A stretch of DNA of 33,985 nt, from the NCBI GenBank assembly GCA_003427395.1, contig BFEA01000142.1, positions 538,819-572,803 of the forward strand, written 5' to 3'. Below, piece by piece: positions 19,153-30,479 of the stretch. The notes below the pieces were generated by a model. The model ran no database searches. It had not been told where the DNA came from and worked only from the letters and a program-made list of their open reading frames with translations. A program made the translations under genes and the position numbers. Source of the DNA: Chara braunii. Its lineage: Eukaryota; Streptophyta; Charophyceae; Charales; Characeae. Position 1 is the first letter of the stretch; every line of letters begins with the position of its first letter.

Positions 19153-20642
19153 CCCCCCCCTTTTCTATCTCTTTTTCTACTCACTTTCTGTTAAGACTGA
19201 CTTCAAAATTGGATTCGCCCTGCCAAAAAAATCAGGATCCTCCCTTTCCCCGCCCGATTTCAACCAGTATACCCCAAGCTACCTCCTACCTACCGCGCCC
19301 CGCCTACCTCCTTCACGTCCGCCATCTCCTTCCCGTGTTGATATCAACCCGCTTGCTGTGCCCGTACCCGGCCCGGTTCACATCCGGGTTCGGCTTCCGC
19401 TTCTAGTTGTCGTCTGGTCTTATCTCCACCTCCCCGTTCTTACTCCTCGTTTGCCCGCCCTCGTGTTTTTCTTCCTAGTTGTCGTGAACTCCTGTCTTCC
19501 CGGCAGCGCTATTCCTCGTCACTCCGCCCGAACCGCATAGTCAAAGAAGAGAGCGAAGAGCATCAGTTGCCGACGTCCCCCCCCCCCTCTCTTAACTTAT
19601 ACGTGTTACCCGTATGCACGGTCCCTGCCAATCTCCGTTGTACCGCTCCAATCTTTACGGATGCCCCGAAGGATTCCGACCAGCAGCAGCGACCGACAGC
19701 CCCTCGGAGCCTGAATAGCCTCAGGCACGTCAAAATTTTTGGTTTTGCTCATCAAGTGGCATCATCTGGGTCCGATAAGGGTCTGTATTTTCATCAGTTC
19801 AGTGGCATACCCACTAAGCGAGACTCCGGGGTCAACAGTCCAGGCTCGGGACTGCTTCGCAGCCTCAGTGGGACCCTCGTTGATAAAATAAATAATAATA
19901 ATAATAATAATAATAATGATAAAAAATCAAAAACGTCATCATAAAATTACGCCATCCCAAAAAAACTAGAAGTAAGAATGCCAACGGGACCGGACGCAGG
20001 ACCTGCCAATGCTCCCTCGGCCTTGCAGAGCGGGCCCGAGATCGGATCCCCCCAACAAAACTAAGGGGGATAGTCCCGCGGGACCCTCAACCCCTCAGTT
20101 TCTCCAACGCTCCGCTGCTCCAGCCCCGATGCCCGCTGGCCTCGATCCCCGAACCTCTGTAGTAATAGTCCAATGTCGTAACCTATAGGGCTAGGCCCAA
20201 GTCTCAGACAACTAGGCGCGGAAACCCACATGATGTGGTGCTGCGCAGTGCTCAGGCCTGAGAAAGACAGCCTAGACCCCCTTTTTTGCCTACAACCAGC
20301 GTGTTGCCGCTGGGCATCCGCGCCGGCTTACCTAAACTTTGTCGTAGCTGCCCCGCGCGCCGCCCTGTGCGCGGGGCCTACTATTGGTCAAACACGCCGA
20401 ACAGAAGGCGAACCTTTCTAGCTGGTCAACTAGGTCGGCTACAAAGATCAACGAAGGAAAATCACACGAGCGCCTTAAAACTGCATGCTCACGCTTCTTT
20501 CCAACTCTGAAAACCCTTAACCTATGCGAAGGCAACCACCACAGTCCGCGTGAACCTTCCCAAGATTCCGTCTTAACCAACCTTCCTGTCATTTGCAAAA
20601 ATAAGGGCGGATACCCTTGTAAGGGTATTCGCGCCGACACCG
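19153..20642. other. Non-coding stretch with (AAT)n and a hairpin
   Basis: Pyrimidine-rich, Pro/Ser-coding open frames (19112-19540 and overlapping ones) have no domain and probably reflect composition. It contains an (AAT)n microsatellite at 19891-19916 and a hairpin at 20607-20632 (GCGGATACCCTTG with TAAGGGTATTCGC, 11 of 13 paired). Confidence 0.5.
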
Positions 20643-20715
20643 GGGGGGTGGGAGGTGGGGGGTAACCCATCCCCCACCAATTGATAAATCAATCGAAAAC
20701 AATAAAAAGTGACAT

Positions 20716-20748
<33 letters not shown>

Positions 20749-20985
20749 NNNNNNNNNNNNNNNNNNNNNNNNNNNNNNNNNNNNNNNNNNNNNNNNNNNN
20801 NNNNNNNNNNNNNNNNNNNNNNNNNNNNNNNNNNNNNNNNNNNNNNNNNNNNNNNNNNNNNNNNNNNNNNNNNNNNNNNNNNNNNNNNNNNNNNNNNNNN
20901 NNNNNNNNNNNNNNNNNNNNNNNNNNNNNNNNNNNNNNNNNNNGGGGGGGGGGCAACCCCTCCCCCACCAATCAATCACTCAATC
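20643..20985. repeat. Direct repeat bracketing a microsatellite and an assembly gap
   Basis: GGGGGGTAACCCATCCCCCACCA (about 20655-20677) and GGGGGCAACCCCTCCCCCACCA (about 20949-20970) are each followed by an AAT-GAT-AATCAAT-type word. Between them lie a (GT)n run (20719-20748) and 195 Ns (20749-20943). The gap is therefore inside a repeated unit of roughly 295 bp as assembled. Confidence 0.75.
20749..20943. other. Assembly gap (195 N)
   Basis: Run of undetermined bases that starts directly in a (GT)n microsatellite and ends in a G-tract. Protein frames crossing it are meaningless. Confidence 1.
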
Positions 20986-23592
20986 TATATTTTTTTTTTT
21001 CCGACCTTACCCAAATTTTGGTTTTTATTTTGTTAGGGGGCGAGGTTGGGGTTGCACAGCCCTAATCCGTTTCCCCCCTCCCCCCCCCCACCTAGCCGCC
21101 ACCGAGCCCGCCCGGTCTGCGACCTCGCTGTCGTAACCACGGGGCTGCGGCCTCAGCCACCCTCAGCCACCGCCGGGGGGGATTCATAGGGACACGGGAG
21201 AGGATAAGGTAGGTGGTTAGGAGATACTAGATATTGGAAGGGGTATCAAACACCGCTACCCACCATAATTCTGGTTGCTGCCCGATACAAAATCATATTC
21301 CTACGTAGGACCTGCTTAGCATATCAAGCAACTTGGATATCTACCTCCTTCACCTCTGCAATACCCATATATGTTTGAATGCCCGCTCCTTCACAACCAT
21401 TGCAACCTATATGCAACTATAGATGGCAAGGGTACGTGCATCAGCCAAAGCACGAGATAAATGACTTCCTTGGACTTGGGAACCATGCCTGGTTTACATG
21501 GGAGTACTAGGAGCTGATCCAGAAATGGAAGAATCACGATGCGATTGAGAAAAGAAAAAAAGACAAGAGTAATAACAATACCGAAACTAAAAGATGAGAG
21601 GCAAATAGGGCAGCGGTTCCCATAAGTGAAAAAAAAGTTTGAAGATGTGGTTGGCTGATAATTTTAATGTTTCTTTAAACCACCAGTACTTCCTCGAGTC
21701 GTGCCCGTTAACGGGTCACGATTTCAGGAAACGCACGGGCTAGTACAGGAGGGTCCAAATTCATCCAATTAAAAACGTTTCCATTATTTTTTTTTATGCG
21801 GCCGATAGTTATACCAAGCACTGGTGGTTTAAAGAAGATCGCTTAGAAATTCGAACTTGTCGATAAGAAGACAAAACAAACAAATCGACAGAGGAGAAAA
21901 TACTAAAGAAGCTTGAAGAGTTTGATGTGATATCGAGAAAGGAAGAGTTGAGCATTAATGAGGCAAAAAAAAAGGATAGGCGCGAACTCATCTGTAGTTT
22001 ACAAACATAAACCTCAATCAAGATCAGAGAATGGCAGAGTTGCAAAAGCATAGTCTTCCATCGATCTTTCCTCGGATGAGAAAAAATGGGTCAAAAAAGA
22101 AAAAAACCATTGACGGACCACTTGTTGTGAAGATCGAGAATGTTGCATTGCCCCCTAGTGTGAAGGTCGAGGAAGTGACGCAAACGCTGGCACTAATTCT
22201 TGGAAAGGTGGGAAATGAGGTCAGAGTATTAGGTGCCGGAGGTGAAAAAGAGAACCCTACAAGGACAAATATAGTGGTTCATAACGTTTAAGGAGTTAAC
22301 AACAGCAAAGGGTCAGAGGGTGATGCAAAAAAGATAAAAATAAATTGTGCAGGGCTAGCAGGGGGTTGGAGACCGAGATTATATATATAGAATAAAGACT
22401 GGATCATTATATAGAGATGATTGAGAACAATATCAAGAGTCTCTGTCTAAAAAAATATTAAAATGCGAGAGGAAATATAAAAGTGTGGGGGGTTAGCGAA
22501 GCAAGACACCAACGAGTTTACTTTATTGATGAACGATGAAGAAGATTGGCGCAGACTCAGGACATGGTGAGGACGATGAAGATATAAATGACACGGCCTA
22601 TGAGAACGAACAGGAAGTTGTTCCCGAAAATTAATTTTCTCCAAGTGTAGTATGCTTCAGATACTTAGGAGACTAAGCGATGCGATCGCTCGATCTGATG
22701 GAATTTTCAAACGTCAGTTGGAAATGACCTTTAGACTTAGGACCATGCTCGTAGTTTTCTCAGGAATGCTCTAGATGGGCGCTGAAATTTGTTAAGTATT
22801 GGACAAAATATAAATCTTTGGTAGATCTCCAACATTGGAAGTGTCAACTCGAACACTTATTTTCCTAATATCTTCATATTGTAGGCAAACAAACGTAAAA
22901 TATACCTATAGAGTACTTATCGAGAGATAGAGGGGGCATATCTGCTCAACGACTGTCGACCCAATATACAAGGTCCATAAATGGGGGGTATGTTAATAAG
23001 GAAGTGTGTGATGAGATCAAATATAGATTTAATCCCATAAAAATTGCAGACTTGATGCAAAGAAAACTTTGAGTGGTCTGGGCGAAGTTCATATCAGCAG
23101 TATATAGCTCGCATAGTCATAGGACAACTAATGTCATAGGTTCAAACTGCACAAGATCAACAAGTATGTATGGGTCAAATTGAGTGAAATGCATGAATTA
23201 GTTTCACTCTTATACAATTCTCGGAATACACTCTTTCATGGTTGAATTTATTGTTTTGACTCAATCCACAATCGTTGTTGAATGAGGTTGGCAAATCTAA
23301 ACAAGGTCGACATGGTCGACGAATTCAAAATTGCACCCACCAAGGTCACTATAAATAATCTACCAAAACCAAAAGGGATGATCACAAATGAATACGTTTA
23401 CGGGGCTAAAGAGACCTTTGTCAAAATCATAGAGTCCGCTCTTGATATAATTTTGTGTGACTCTAATTAAGTGTCCTATATTGTATTCTGAGGGACTGAA
23501 ATGAATTTTCAATAAACGTTCTTACTCGAAGACATGAAAAAAATATGAAGAGTTTATTCAAGAAAAGGTGATGGGAGAATTCATTTTATATA
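20986..23592. other. Decayed, gene-poor stretch
   Basis: No recognisable gene. Two short plus-strand frames have somewhat protein-like composition. One at 22031-22291 (86 residues) begins with a Lys-rich segment and contains V-V-K-I-E-N-V-A-L-P-P-S and A-L-I-L-G-K-V. The other, 23282-23470 (62 residues), contains T-K-V-T-I-N-N-L-P-K-P-K-G. Neither matches a family I know, and both could be remnants of decayed transposon proteins. Confidence 0.3.
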
Positions 23593-23600
23593 TATATATA

Positions 23601-23712
23601 CAGGGTTACCGGCGTTCGGGACGGGCCGAACGCCCGAACCCGAATGCCCGAACGTACGGGACCCCTTCGGGAGGCGTTCGGCCGTTCGGGCCGAACGATA
23701 ACAAAAAAAAAN

Positions 23713-23754
<42 letters not shown>

Positions 23755-24402
23755 TCAAAAAACTCCAAAAACAAACTATGCTATGGAGACAAATAAACTA
23801 AACAACATTTGTCTTGGCACTACATCCAAATTCTTTACCAAATTTGAATTAAAAATCGAATACAGAAAATAAACACTATGATAAAATTTCATAAAAATAA
23901 GAAAAATTAAAAAGAGAATTAAAATGAGTTAGTGTGCCAGCACCTTTTCGACACCGCCATCTTTGCCGATTTTTTATTATTTTTTGGAATTGACAAATGC
24001 CCTGAAAATTTACAGATATGTGGTTAACATAATCAATAACTCATTAAAAAGTTTTCAAAAAATAATTAAATTGTTTAGGCCCCGAAATAAAATGAAAACA
24101 AAAAGTTAAAAGTGAAAAAAAACAAAATAGTCAGTGGGCGAGCACGTTTTAACACCCCCATCTTTGACGATTTTTAATGTTTTTTGTGCTTATCAGAATG
24201 ACTTCAAAATTGATAGGCGTGTAGGCTACATCATAGAGAACTCAGAAAAAAAACTTCAGAAAAACAAACTTATTTTTAGGCCCCGAAATATTTTTTGGCG
24301 GGGGCCGAACCTGGAGGTGTTCGGCCCCCGAACGGGACTCCGAATGCCCGAACGTTCGGGGACCAGCCCGGGGGCCCTCGAACGTTCGGTCAGGTAACCC
24401 TG
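23601..24402. mobile_element. Non-autonomous hAT-like element (MITE), copy 1, 802 bp
   Basis: Perfect 10-bp terminal inverted repeats CAGGGTTACC and GGTAACCCTG. Flanks TATATATA (23593-23600) and TATAGATA (24403-24410) agree at 7 of 8, which suggests an 8-bp target duplication as for hAT elements. The left end has GC-rich palindromes (CGTTCGGCC, 5 nt, GGCCGAACG near 23676) and then a 48-bp A-tract with one N (23703-23750). The interior is AT-rich and contains two related blocks about 202 bp apart starting at 23932 and 24134 (GTG-GC-AGCAC-TTTT, CCATCTTTG-CGATTTTT). The word CCGAATGCCCGAACGT lies near both ends in the same orientation. No transposase is encoded. Confidence 0.85.
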
Positions 24403-24403
24403 T

Positions 24404-24479
<76 letters not shown>
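24403..24479. repeat. (GATA)n microsatellite
   Basis: About 18 units directly abutting the right end of the hAT-like element. A (TA)n run abuts its left end, so the element may have inserted into, or seeded, a microsatellite. Confidence 0.95.
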
Positions 24480-24480
<1 letters not shown>

Positions 24481-25744
24481 TGGAAGACGGAATCGGAGAA
24501 AAAAAGTTAAAAATGCATTCATTATAAGGTTTAAAATTTGTGTTCCAACAATTTCGAAGGAATAATACTTCGGGAGAAGCAAAATAATACATTTTAACTT
24601 GATGGCAGATTATGACCTTAAAAACTATAGGCACATAATAATGAAAAGCTCCAAAGGGAAAAACTTGAAATCTCTGTCAGAACGTTAAATATAAAATACG
24701 TATGCTCTTAAGTCCCTCATTTGGAGGCAGGAAAACCCATAAGGTAGATTTCTGGAGAATTTTAAGCATCTAGGCATCACTAGGTACGAACGAAATCAAA
24801 AGGCACGGGTGTTATCCTCAATGAATCAGCTTAGGAACGTGAATGGAAGTTTGTGAGATTACAATAATTGAAAAAATTGTTCATTTTCTCTTGAGAAACA
24901 TTATGTTTAAATTTATTCGAGAGATTCTGAAACCAAAAAAAGGTCTCCCTATGTGGGGAAAACGAAGGCAACCATTGGCGTTCCTTATCTTCATATATGT
25001 AGAGAACTGTGTAGCATACTGAACACGTTTGGAACTTTTTCGACCGTCCAAACATGTTCGGATGTTCGGCCAAACGTCTCTTGAATGTGTTAAGCCAAAC
25101 TTTTTTTTTTTTTTTTTGCTTTCGAAGGTTTTTGGCGATTGTTCGCGTTCGGTCACGAACGTTCGGGTTCAGTCACCGAACGGGGACATGATGATACACA
25201 TGTAGAGAATAAGTTTTCGAAATCACTTAGGAAAAATTAAAAAATGTCTGACCTAAAAAAAGGTATATAGATGATTTAATGTTGCTCCGATTATAGAAAA
25301 CATGGAATGAAAAATACATTTAAATTTTTTGAGAAAACTTCTAAAATGGCCTTACAATTTCTATTTATTTGTATTTTGACCCTATGAAGGCCAACTTACC
25401 CTAATTTGCCCCTGGGGCTACTAAATCTTCGTACAAACCCCTGTTAGTAAGTGACATAACTTTTCGGAATGCCACTACCGGACCACCAGTCCCATTTCAC
25501 ATGGTGTCTGTCTCATTTGCCCTTCTGCGGGGAATGCATCTTTTTAAGACGCCCTTTAACACGGACGTGCAAAGAATTCGCACTCAACTACGTATTTTTC
25601 CACCCCACCGTGAAAAGAACATGGTTGCACTGTATGTCGCCCTCGCTGCTGCAATCCACCGCGTTGGAGTTCATTTGTCGTCTGCTGCAACCCGCCACCT
25701 TAGATATTCTTGGAGTTCGTTCACGAAGGTTAGTGTTCCTCCCC
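24480..25744. other. AT-rich decayed stretch with a CGTTCGG-rich patch
   Basis: No supported gene. At about 25040-25190 there are several GTTCGG/CGAACG words around a T-tract (25101-25117), resembling the subterminal region of the hAT-like family but without CAGGGT ends. This may be a damaged fragment. Confidence 0.4.
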
Positions 25745-25749
25745 TTCTT

Positions 25750-25875
25750 CCATCTCTCTCTCTCTCGCTCTCTCGCTCTCTCTCTCTCCCCCCACACACA
25801 CACACATACACACACACACACACATAGACATGAGCAAAAGAGAGAGAGAGACGGAGAGAGGGAGAGAGGGAGAGT
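25750..25875. repeat. Compound (TC)n-(CA)n-(AG)n microsatellite
   Basis: TC/CT units (25753-25788), then CA units with two interruptions (25792-25825), then AG-rich sequence (25838-25875). Confidence 0.95.
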
Positions 25876-26376
25876 AGAAGGAAGAGGACGAAGGGAGGGT
25901 TTTTAACCATGTTCATCCGATTACATCCCCTTAGCTTTGGCGTTCATCAAACCGCAACCCTTTCCACCAGACACATTGGCCCCTTCGTACTCCATAGCCA
26001 TGTTTCTGGTGCTCACTCCTCTTCCTCCTCATCTTCCTCCTTTCTCCCCACCTTGACTTTTCTCTCTCCTCCCATGTCTTCTTCGTCCTTCACTACTCCC
26101 CAGATGGCTTGACATTCAACACTTCCCCCATTGCTTGGTTCAGGATAGCCGTTGCAAAAGTGTGTGCACCTGCAGCAGCGACGTCTGTGACTGCACACTT
26201 TCTTCGACCGGTCACAGGTCTTGGAGTAAGTAGGTAGGTTCCAACAAGGGTCAGATCGCCAACCACATCGCCATCACCAAACTGCTATCACCAGCTGCAC
26301 CTCACAAATTGCCATGGTGCACATCAGGTTGGGTCCATAATCTTTGTCATGTCCGCAAAGTAGGCAACAAAAGGTG

Positions 26377-26386
26377 TGTGTGTGTG

Positions 26387-26426
<40 letters not shown>
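26377..26426. repeat. Compound (GT)n-(GA)n microsatellite
   Basis: A short GT run followed by about 18 GA units. Confidence 0.95.
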
Positions 26427-26429
<3 letters not shown>

Positions 26430-28043
26430 ACCACAATGCGCATAAAAGGGAGGCTGCACAAGCCTCAAATGCCCAGCCACAAAGGCCCGAGGCCATGCAA
26501 AATAATGGAGGGCGCAGTAGAAAGATGAGACCGTGGGCAAATTTCTGATAGGCCCCGCTAGCTTCACTCCAAGGGTCAGGGGAATGGTCACGACTGTAAG
26601 CAAGGTCAGCAGGGGCATACTGAAATGATATATGGTACCGGTAGGCCATATGGAAAATTATTGTCTTGGTACTCAATGGCTATGCGATAGGAGTATACTG
26701 GAAATTTGGCACCGGTACCAGTAGCAGCATATTGAACATATCTCAAGCCCAAATGACGCCATGGGGGTTTTGGAAACCTGAATCGTTGTCAAAGGGGCAA
26801 AATCAGGGTAAGTTGGTCGTTAGAGGGGCAAACTGTAAATAAACAAAAAAAATAAAGGGCATTTTGTAAAATTTCTCAAAAAACTTAAGAGATCCTAAAT
26901 AACATTAGGAGGGGTTACCACGAGCAACTCTACTTGAGGACTAAATACCCTCGAATTTCTTAAAAGAAATGGTTTCATACTAGATTACTATATTGAGATA
27001 ATAATCATAACCAAAATATATAATTCAAAAATGCAGAGAGTGTAAGGGAGAATGCGAATAAGCCAAGGTATATGATAACCAAAAGTTTTGAATTGTTCTC
27101 ATCAATGGACCAGAAACTCGATGCATTATTAGAACATTGAATCGGATGCGTGCCAACACAAATTTTCATGTCTTCCTTCCTGTCATTCTGATCATACTAC
27201 ATAGGGAACTTGAAGGAGTACATTACTAGACCGAATTTTTCTAAGAACCCTCGAGACAATGGCCAAGAGGAAGAGAGGAGTTGTTTTGTAGCGAACGTTT
27301 TATGAAATTCGAATTGTGGTATAAAAATTGGATAGCCCAATAAATCAACGATCATTCGAAGGATTTAGTTAACGATTGAAGGTTACACCAACATGGATAG
27401 GTATATGACTGGTTGAACCGAGGAGAGGGAACCAAGAGTAACTAATACGAAAACATAGACGTTATCGAGCAAGATGAAAATCTAACATGAGGTACGCAAC
27501 CACGTGTAAAAGATATAAGCGAAGAAGACTCCAGAACCTGGTAAGAAACAACAGAAAGTTAACCGAAAAAACAATTGCGGATATCAATAAGGTGAAATCC
27601 ATAACAAATATCTCAAATAAGGCAGTATCGATAATAACCAATCGTCAATACTTCGAAGAAAGAATACGTCATAGAGACATGTAGTGTGTGCTCAAACATG
27701 AAGTATTTCATGCTACCTCGAACACGAGTATAAACCGATTTCATACTTGGATATTCGGGTGGTTAAATTCTTGTTCTATTTCTTTTTATTTATTTTCTTA
27801 TTTTATATAAATACTCCCTGAAGGAAAAAGTATACTATGTATATGGAATACCCAGGTTGGCATTAGCGTATTTAAGAAAAATAACCTACGCTCCTAAGCA
27901 AATTGAGTAGTTGTGAGGTCAAAGATTTGTTGCATATATTCTTCATATGCATACAAAAAGATGACACTTTGAAATAAAAAACCTTGACTACATTGTCGAA
28001 GTTTAATTATCTTTCTTCGAAGATAATACTCTTAACCTCTTTA
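26427..28043. other. AT-rich decayed stretch
   Basis: The integrase part of gypsy-2 would be expected at the right edge on the minus strand, but I could not recognise an H2C2 finger or core motifs below about 28044. A plus-strand Lys/Arg/Ile-rich frame at 27487-27684 is unassigned. Nothing else is supported. Confidence 0.4.
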
Positions 28044-28266
28044 CTAGAGAAAACGCAGTTTATCTTTACCATTGGATGTAAGAAACAACAAATTTTCATG
28101 TATCATGTACTTTAGCGATTCATGCAGTTTTTCATTTACCTTTGCTGTAACCTTTGTATAAATAGAAATTGAGTCATAAGCATCTCTAGTCTCATGTTGC
28201 AAGTCATTTCCCGTATTAAGGTATATAATAAACATCCTTAGAAAATCTGCTCTTCTCGCCAGTACA
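28044..28266 (-). pseudogene. RNase H-integrase linker of gypsy-2 pol
   Basis: Directly beyond the MITE, translation resumes as V-L-A-R-R-A-D-F-L, the A-D-A-L-S-R-R-P-D-x-L region of gypsy pol. D-A-Y-D-S-I, then H-E-N-L-L-F-L-T-S-N-G-K-D-K-L-R-F follow, matching the usual D-G-L-L-Y-x-x-x-G-x-x-R-L of the pre-integrase segment. It ends at a TAG near 28044. Confidence 0.75.
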
Positions 28267-28274
28267 TCGACGAC

Positions 28275-29011
28275 CAGGGTAACCAGCGTTCAGGACGAGT
28301 TGAACGTCTGAATCTGAACGCCTGAACGTATGGGACCCCTTGGGATGCGTTCGGTCATTCAGGCCGAACGCGAAAAAAAAATAAAAAAAAATCAAAAACT
28401 TCTGAAACAAAGATATGTTATGTAGAAAATTAAGTTAAGCAAGATTTTCCTGAGCATTACATCCAAACTCCTTACGAAATTTAAAATAAAAATAAACTAC
28501 GAAGAACAAATGCTAATAATAAAAATAACAAAACATAAAAAAAGAATTAAATGTAATGAGTGTGCGAGCACGTTTTCGACACTGCCATCTTTAGAGATTT
28601 TTCTTCTTTTTTTTTTGCACAGCCAAATGCCCTAAAAATTTACTGATATGTACTTCACATAATACAAAACCCACTAAAAAAGTTTCAAAAACTAATAAAA
28701 TTATTTAAATCCCAAACTAAAATGAAAACAAAAAGCAAAAAGTGAAAAAATACGTGTGCGAGCACGTTTTAACACCACTATCTTTGGCGATTTTTCATTC
28801 TTATTTGGCTCGGCCAAATGACCTCAAGCATGTACCTCACGTCATATAGAGTTCACAAAAAATAATTCAAAAAAATATATATTTTTAAACCCCAAAATAA
28901 GTTTTGGCGGGGGGCAAACGCCTTCGGGTTCGGATCCCGAACCGGACCCCGAATGCCCATACGTACGGAGGTCGGCCCCGGGACCTCCGTACGTATGGGC
29001 TGGTGACCCTG
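28275..29011. mobile_element. Non-autonomous hAT-like element (MITE), copy 2, 737 bp
   Basis: Ends CAGGGTAACCAGC and GCTGGTGACCCTG are complementary at 12 of 13. Flanks TCGACGAC (28267-28274) and TCGATGAC (29012-29019) agree at 7 of 8. The layout matches copy 1: GC-rich left end, A-tract (28371-28390), two internal blocks 194 bp apart (28560 and 28754, GTGTGCGAGCACGTTTT), then a GC-rich right end. It lies inside gypsy-2 pol in the V-D codons between RNase H and the A-R-R motif. No transposase is encoded. Confidence 0.9.
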
Positions 29012-29019
29012 TCGATGAC

Positions 29020-29200
29020 AACATTATACTTATTTTTCATTGGTTTTAACTCAAAGTCAAATTAGTCTATGAATCCAGCCCATCTTTGAAACTTAGCTGC
29101 CATTCGAGGCTTTGTTTTTAACCAACGTAGGGCATCATGATCTGAATAAACTTTTTAAGTGTCTTCCTAGCAGATGAAGTCGTCATATCTATAAGGCATG
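29020..29200 (-). pseudogene. RNase H C-terminal part of gypsy-2 pol
   Basis: Translation gives Y-S-D-H-D-A-L-R-W-L-K-T, A-A-K-F-Q-R-W-A-G-F-I-D and F-D-F-E-L-K-P, the T-D-H-x-A-L-x-W-L and R-W-x-x-x-L-x-x-F-D-F-E motifs of gypsy RNase H. It then runs as N-K-Y-N-V-V-I-D into the MITE junction. Stops interrupt it at three places. Confidence 0.8.
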
Positions 29201-29477
29201 AAAAATTGCATACAACTTTTGCTCATATTTAGAGTCAACTAATTTTTCTTATCACAACCTATTAAAAATTAAGTATACGGGTCTATAACCCTCACCATCA
29301 TCCTCCTATAATATATGCCTTGTCCCATAATATTGGCAAGCAATTGTGACCACTACAAAAGAAAAGTATGGATCTACAATCTTTAGTGCCTAATACACAG
29401 TCAATGCCTTATTGAGCTTCTTAAGGGATAAACTGCAGTTCTTCTTCCACAACTAAATAACCTCCTTCTTTAAAAAT

Positions 29478-30240
29478 CTATGAAGTACAAAAGTTATTCA
29501 CAGACTTCATAAAATAATTAACCAGTCTCAAGAATGAGCACAATCGTTTTATGGTTTTTTCGTATAGGTTGACATTTTTAGTTGTTGGAGTTTTATTATC
29601 ATCAAGTTGTATTCCATCTTCACCTATGATATTGTCGAGACACAACAGACCGTCACCGCTTACCCAGTTCACACTTCTTGAGATTTACCTTAAACTTATT
29701 TTCTCTAAGATTCAGGATAGTTTTGCATGAATGCTCTTTATATTCTTCATTAGCCTTGCTCAAAACGAAGATGACATCTGAATATAAAACTTCAAATTTG
29801 ACTAGCCAGTCCCTAAATAAATCATTCATACAAAAAAATGAAAGGTAGGAGGGATGTTAGCCAAACCAAAAAGCATCACATTTAACTCAAGGCAGTCGTA
29901 CCCAGTTGTAAAGGTTGTCTTATGCTTATCTTCAGGGGCCACCTCAATATAATGATACCCAAACTTCAAATCTATCTTAGAGAAATGCTTACTACCTTGT
30001 AACATCTCCAAAAGTTCATCTATAAACGGTCGTTGTTGTACATTCTTCACATATTTCTCATCCAAAGCCGAAGTTCATACACAATCTTAGTTTTCCTTCT
30101 TCTAAGGAACAAACAAAACATGTGTACCATAAGGAGATGATTTTAGTTAAATCTACTCTTTGTCTACCTGCTCTTGAATTTGTTTTTTAACTTCTCTAAC
30201 TCGTGTGCTGCCATCTTTTAAATGGGATCCTTAGGAATCT
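29478..30240 (-). pseudogene. Reverse transcriptase of gypsy-2 pol
   Basis: Three frames patch together. At about 30240-30065: P-K-D-P-I, S-P-Y-G-T-H-V-L-F-V-P. At 30065-29826: I-D-E-L-L-E-M-L-Q-G-S, F-S-K-I-D-L-K-F-G-Y-H, T-F-T-T-G-Y-D, G-L-A-N-I-P-P-T-F. At 29825-29655, after a slip in a T-run: M-N-D-L-F-R-D-W-L and E-E-Y-K-E-H. The catalytic Y-x-D-D reads Y-S-D-V (29773-29784), so the second Asp is lost. At 29672-29478 the connection region shows G-D-G-I-Q-L-D-D-N-K-T and L-C-S-F-L-R-L-V-N-Y-F. Not functional. Confidence 0.9.
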
Positions 30241-30479
30241 TCGTACGTCGCTCAATCTGAATATGATGCTTAATTGGTCGCTCTACTAGTTCCTTGGGTT
30301 CCTTCTGCATATAACCGCATTGCCTAGCGAGTTATGAACTTTGAGTGGCATAAACTTTATTTTTTCTTTAGGCTTTTCTTCCTTCGTCTTACTATTTTCT
30401 CAAATGCCACATAGGCCGGATAAATTTTGGTCTACCAACTTTTTCCTCATTATGTAACTAGAAAATACAGCACCACGCA

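Noticed and set aside
20573-21136. Open frames crossing the N gap
   Set aside because: They exist only because Ns contain no stops.
24242-24634. Frames with repeated Y-L-S-I motif
   Set aside because: They translate the (GATA)n microsatellite next to MITE copy 1.
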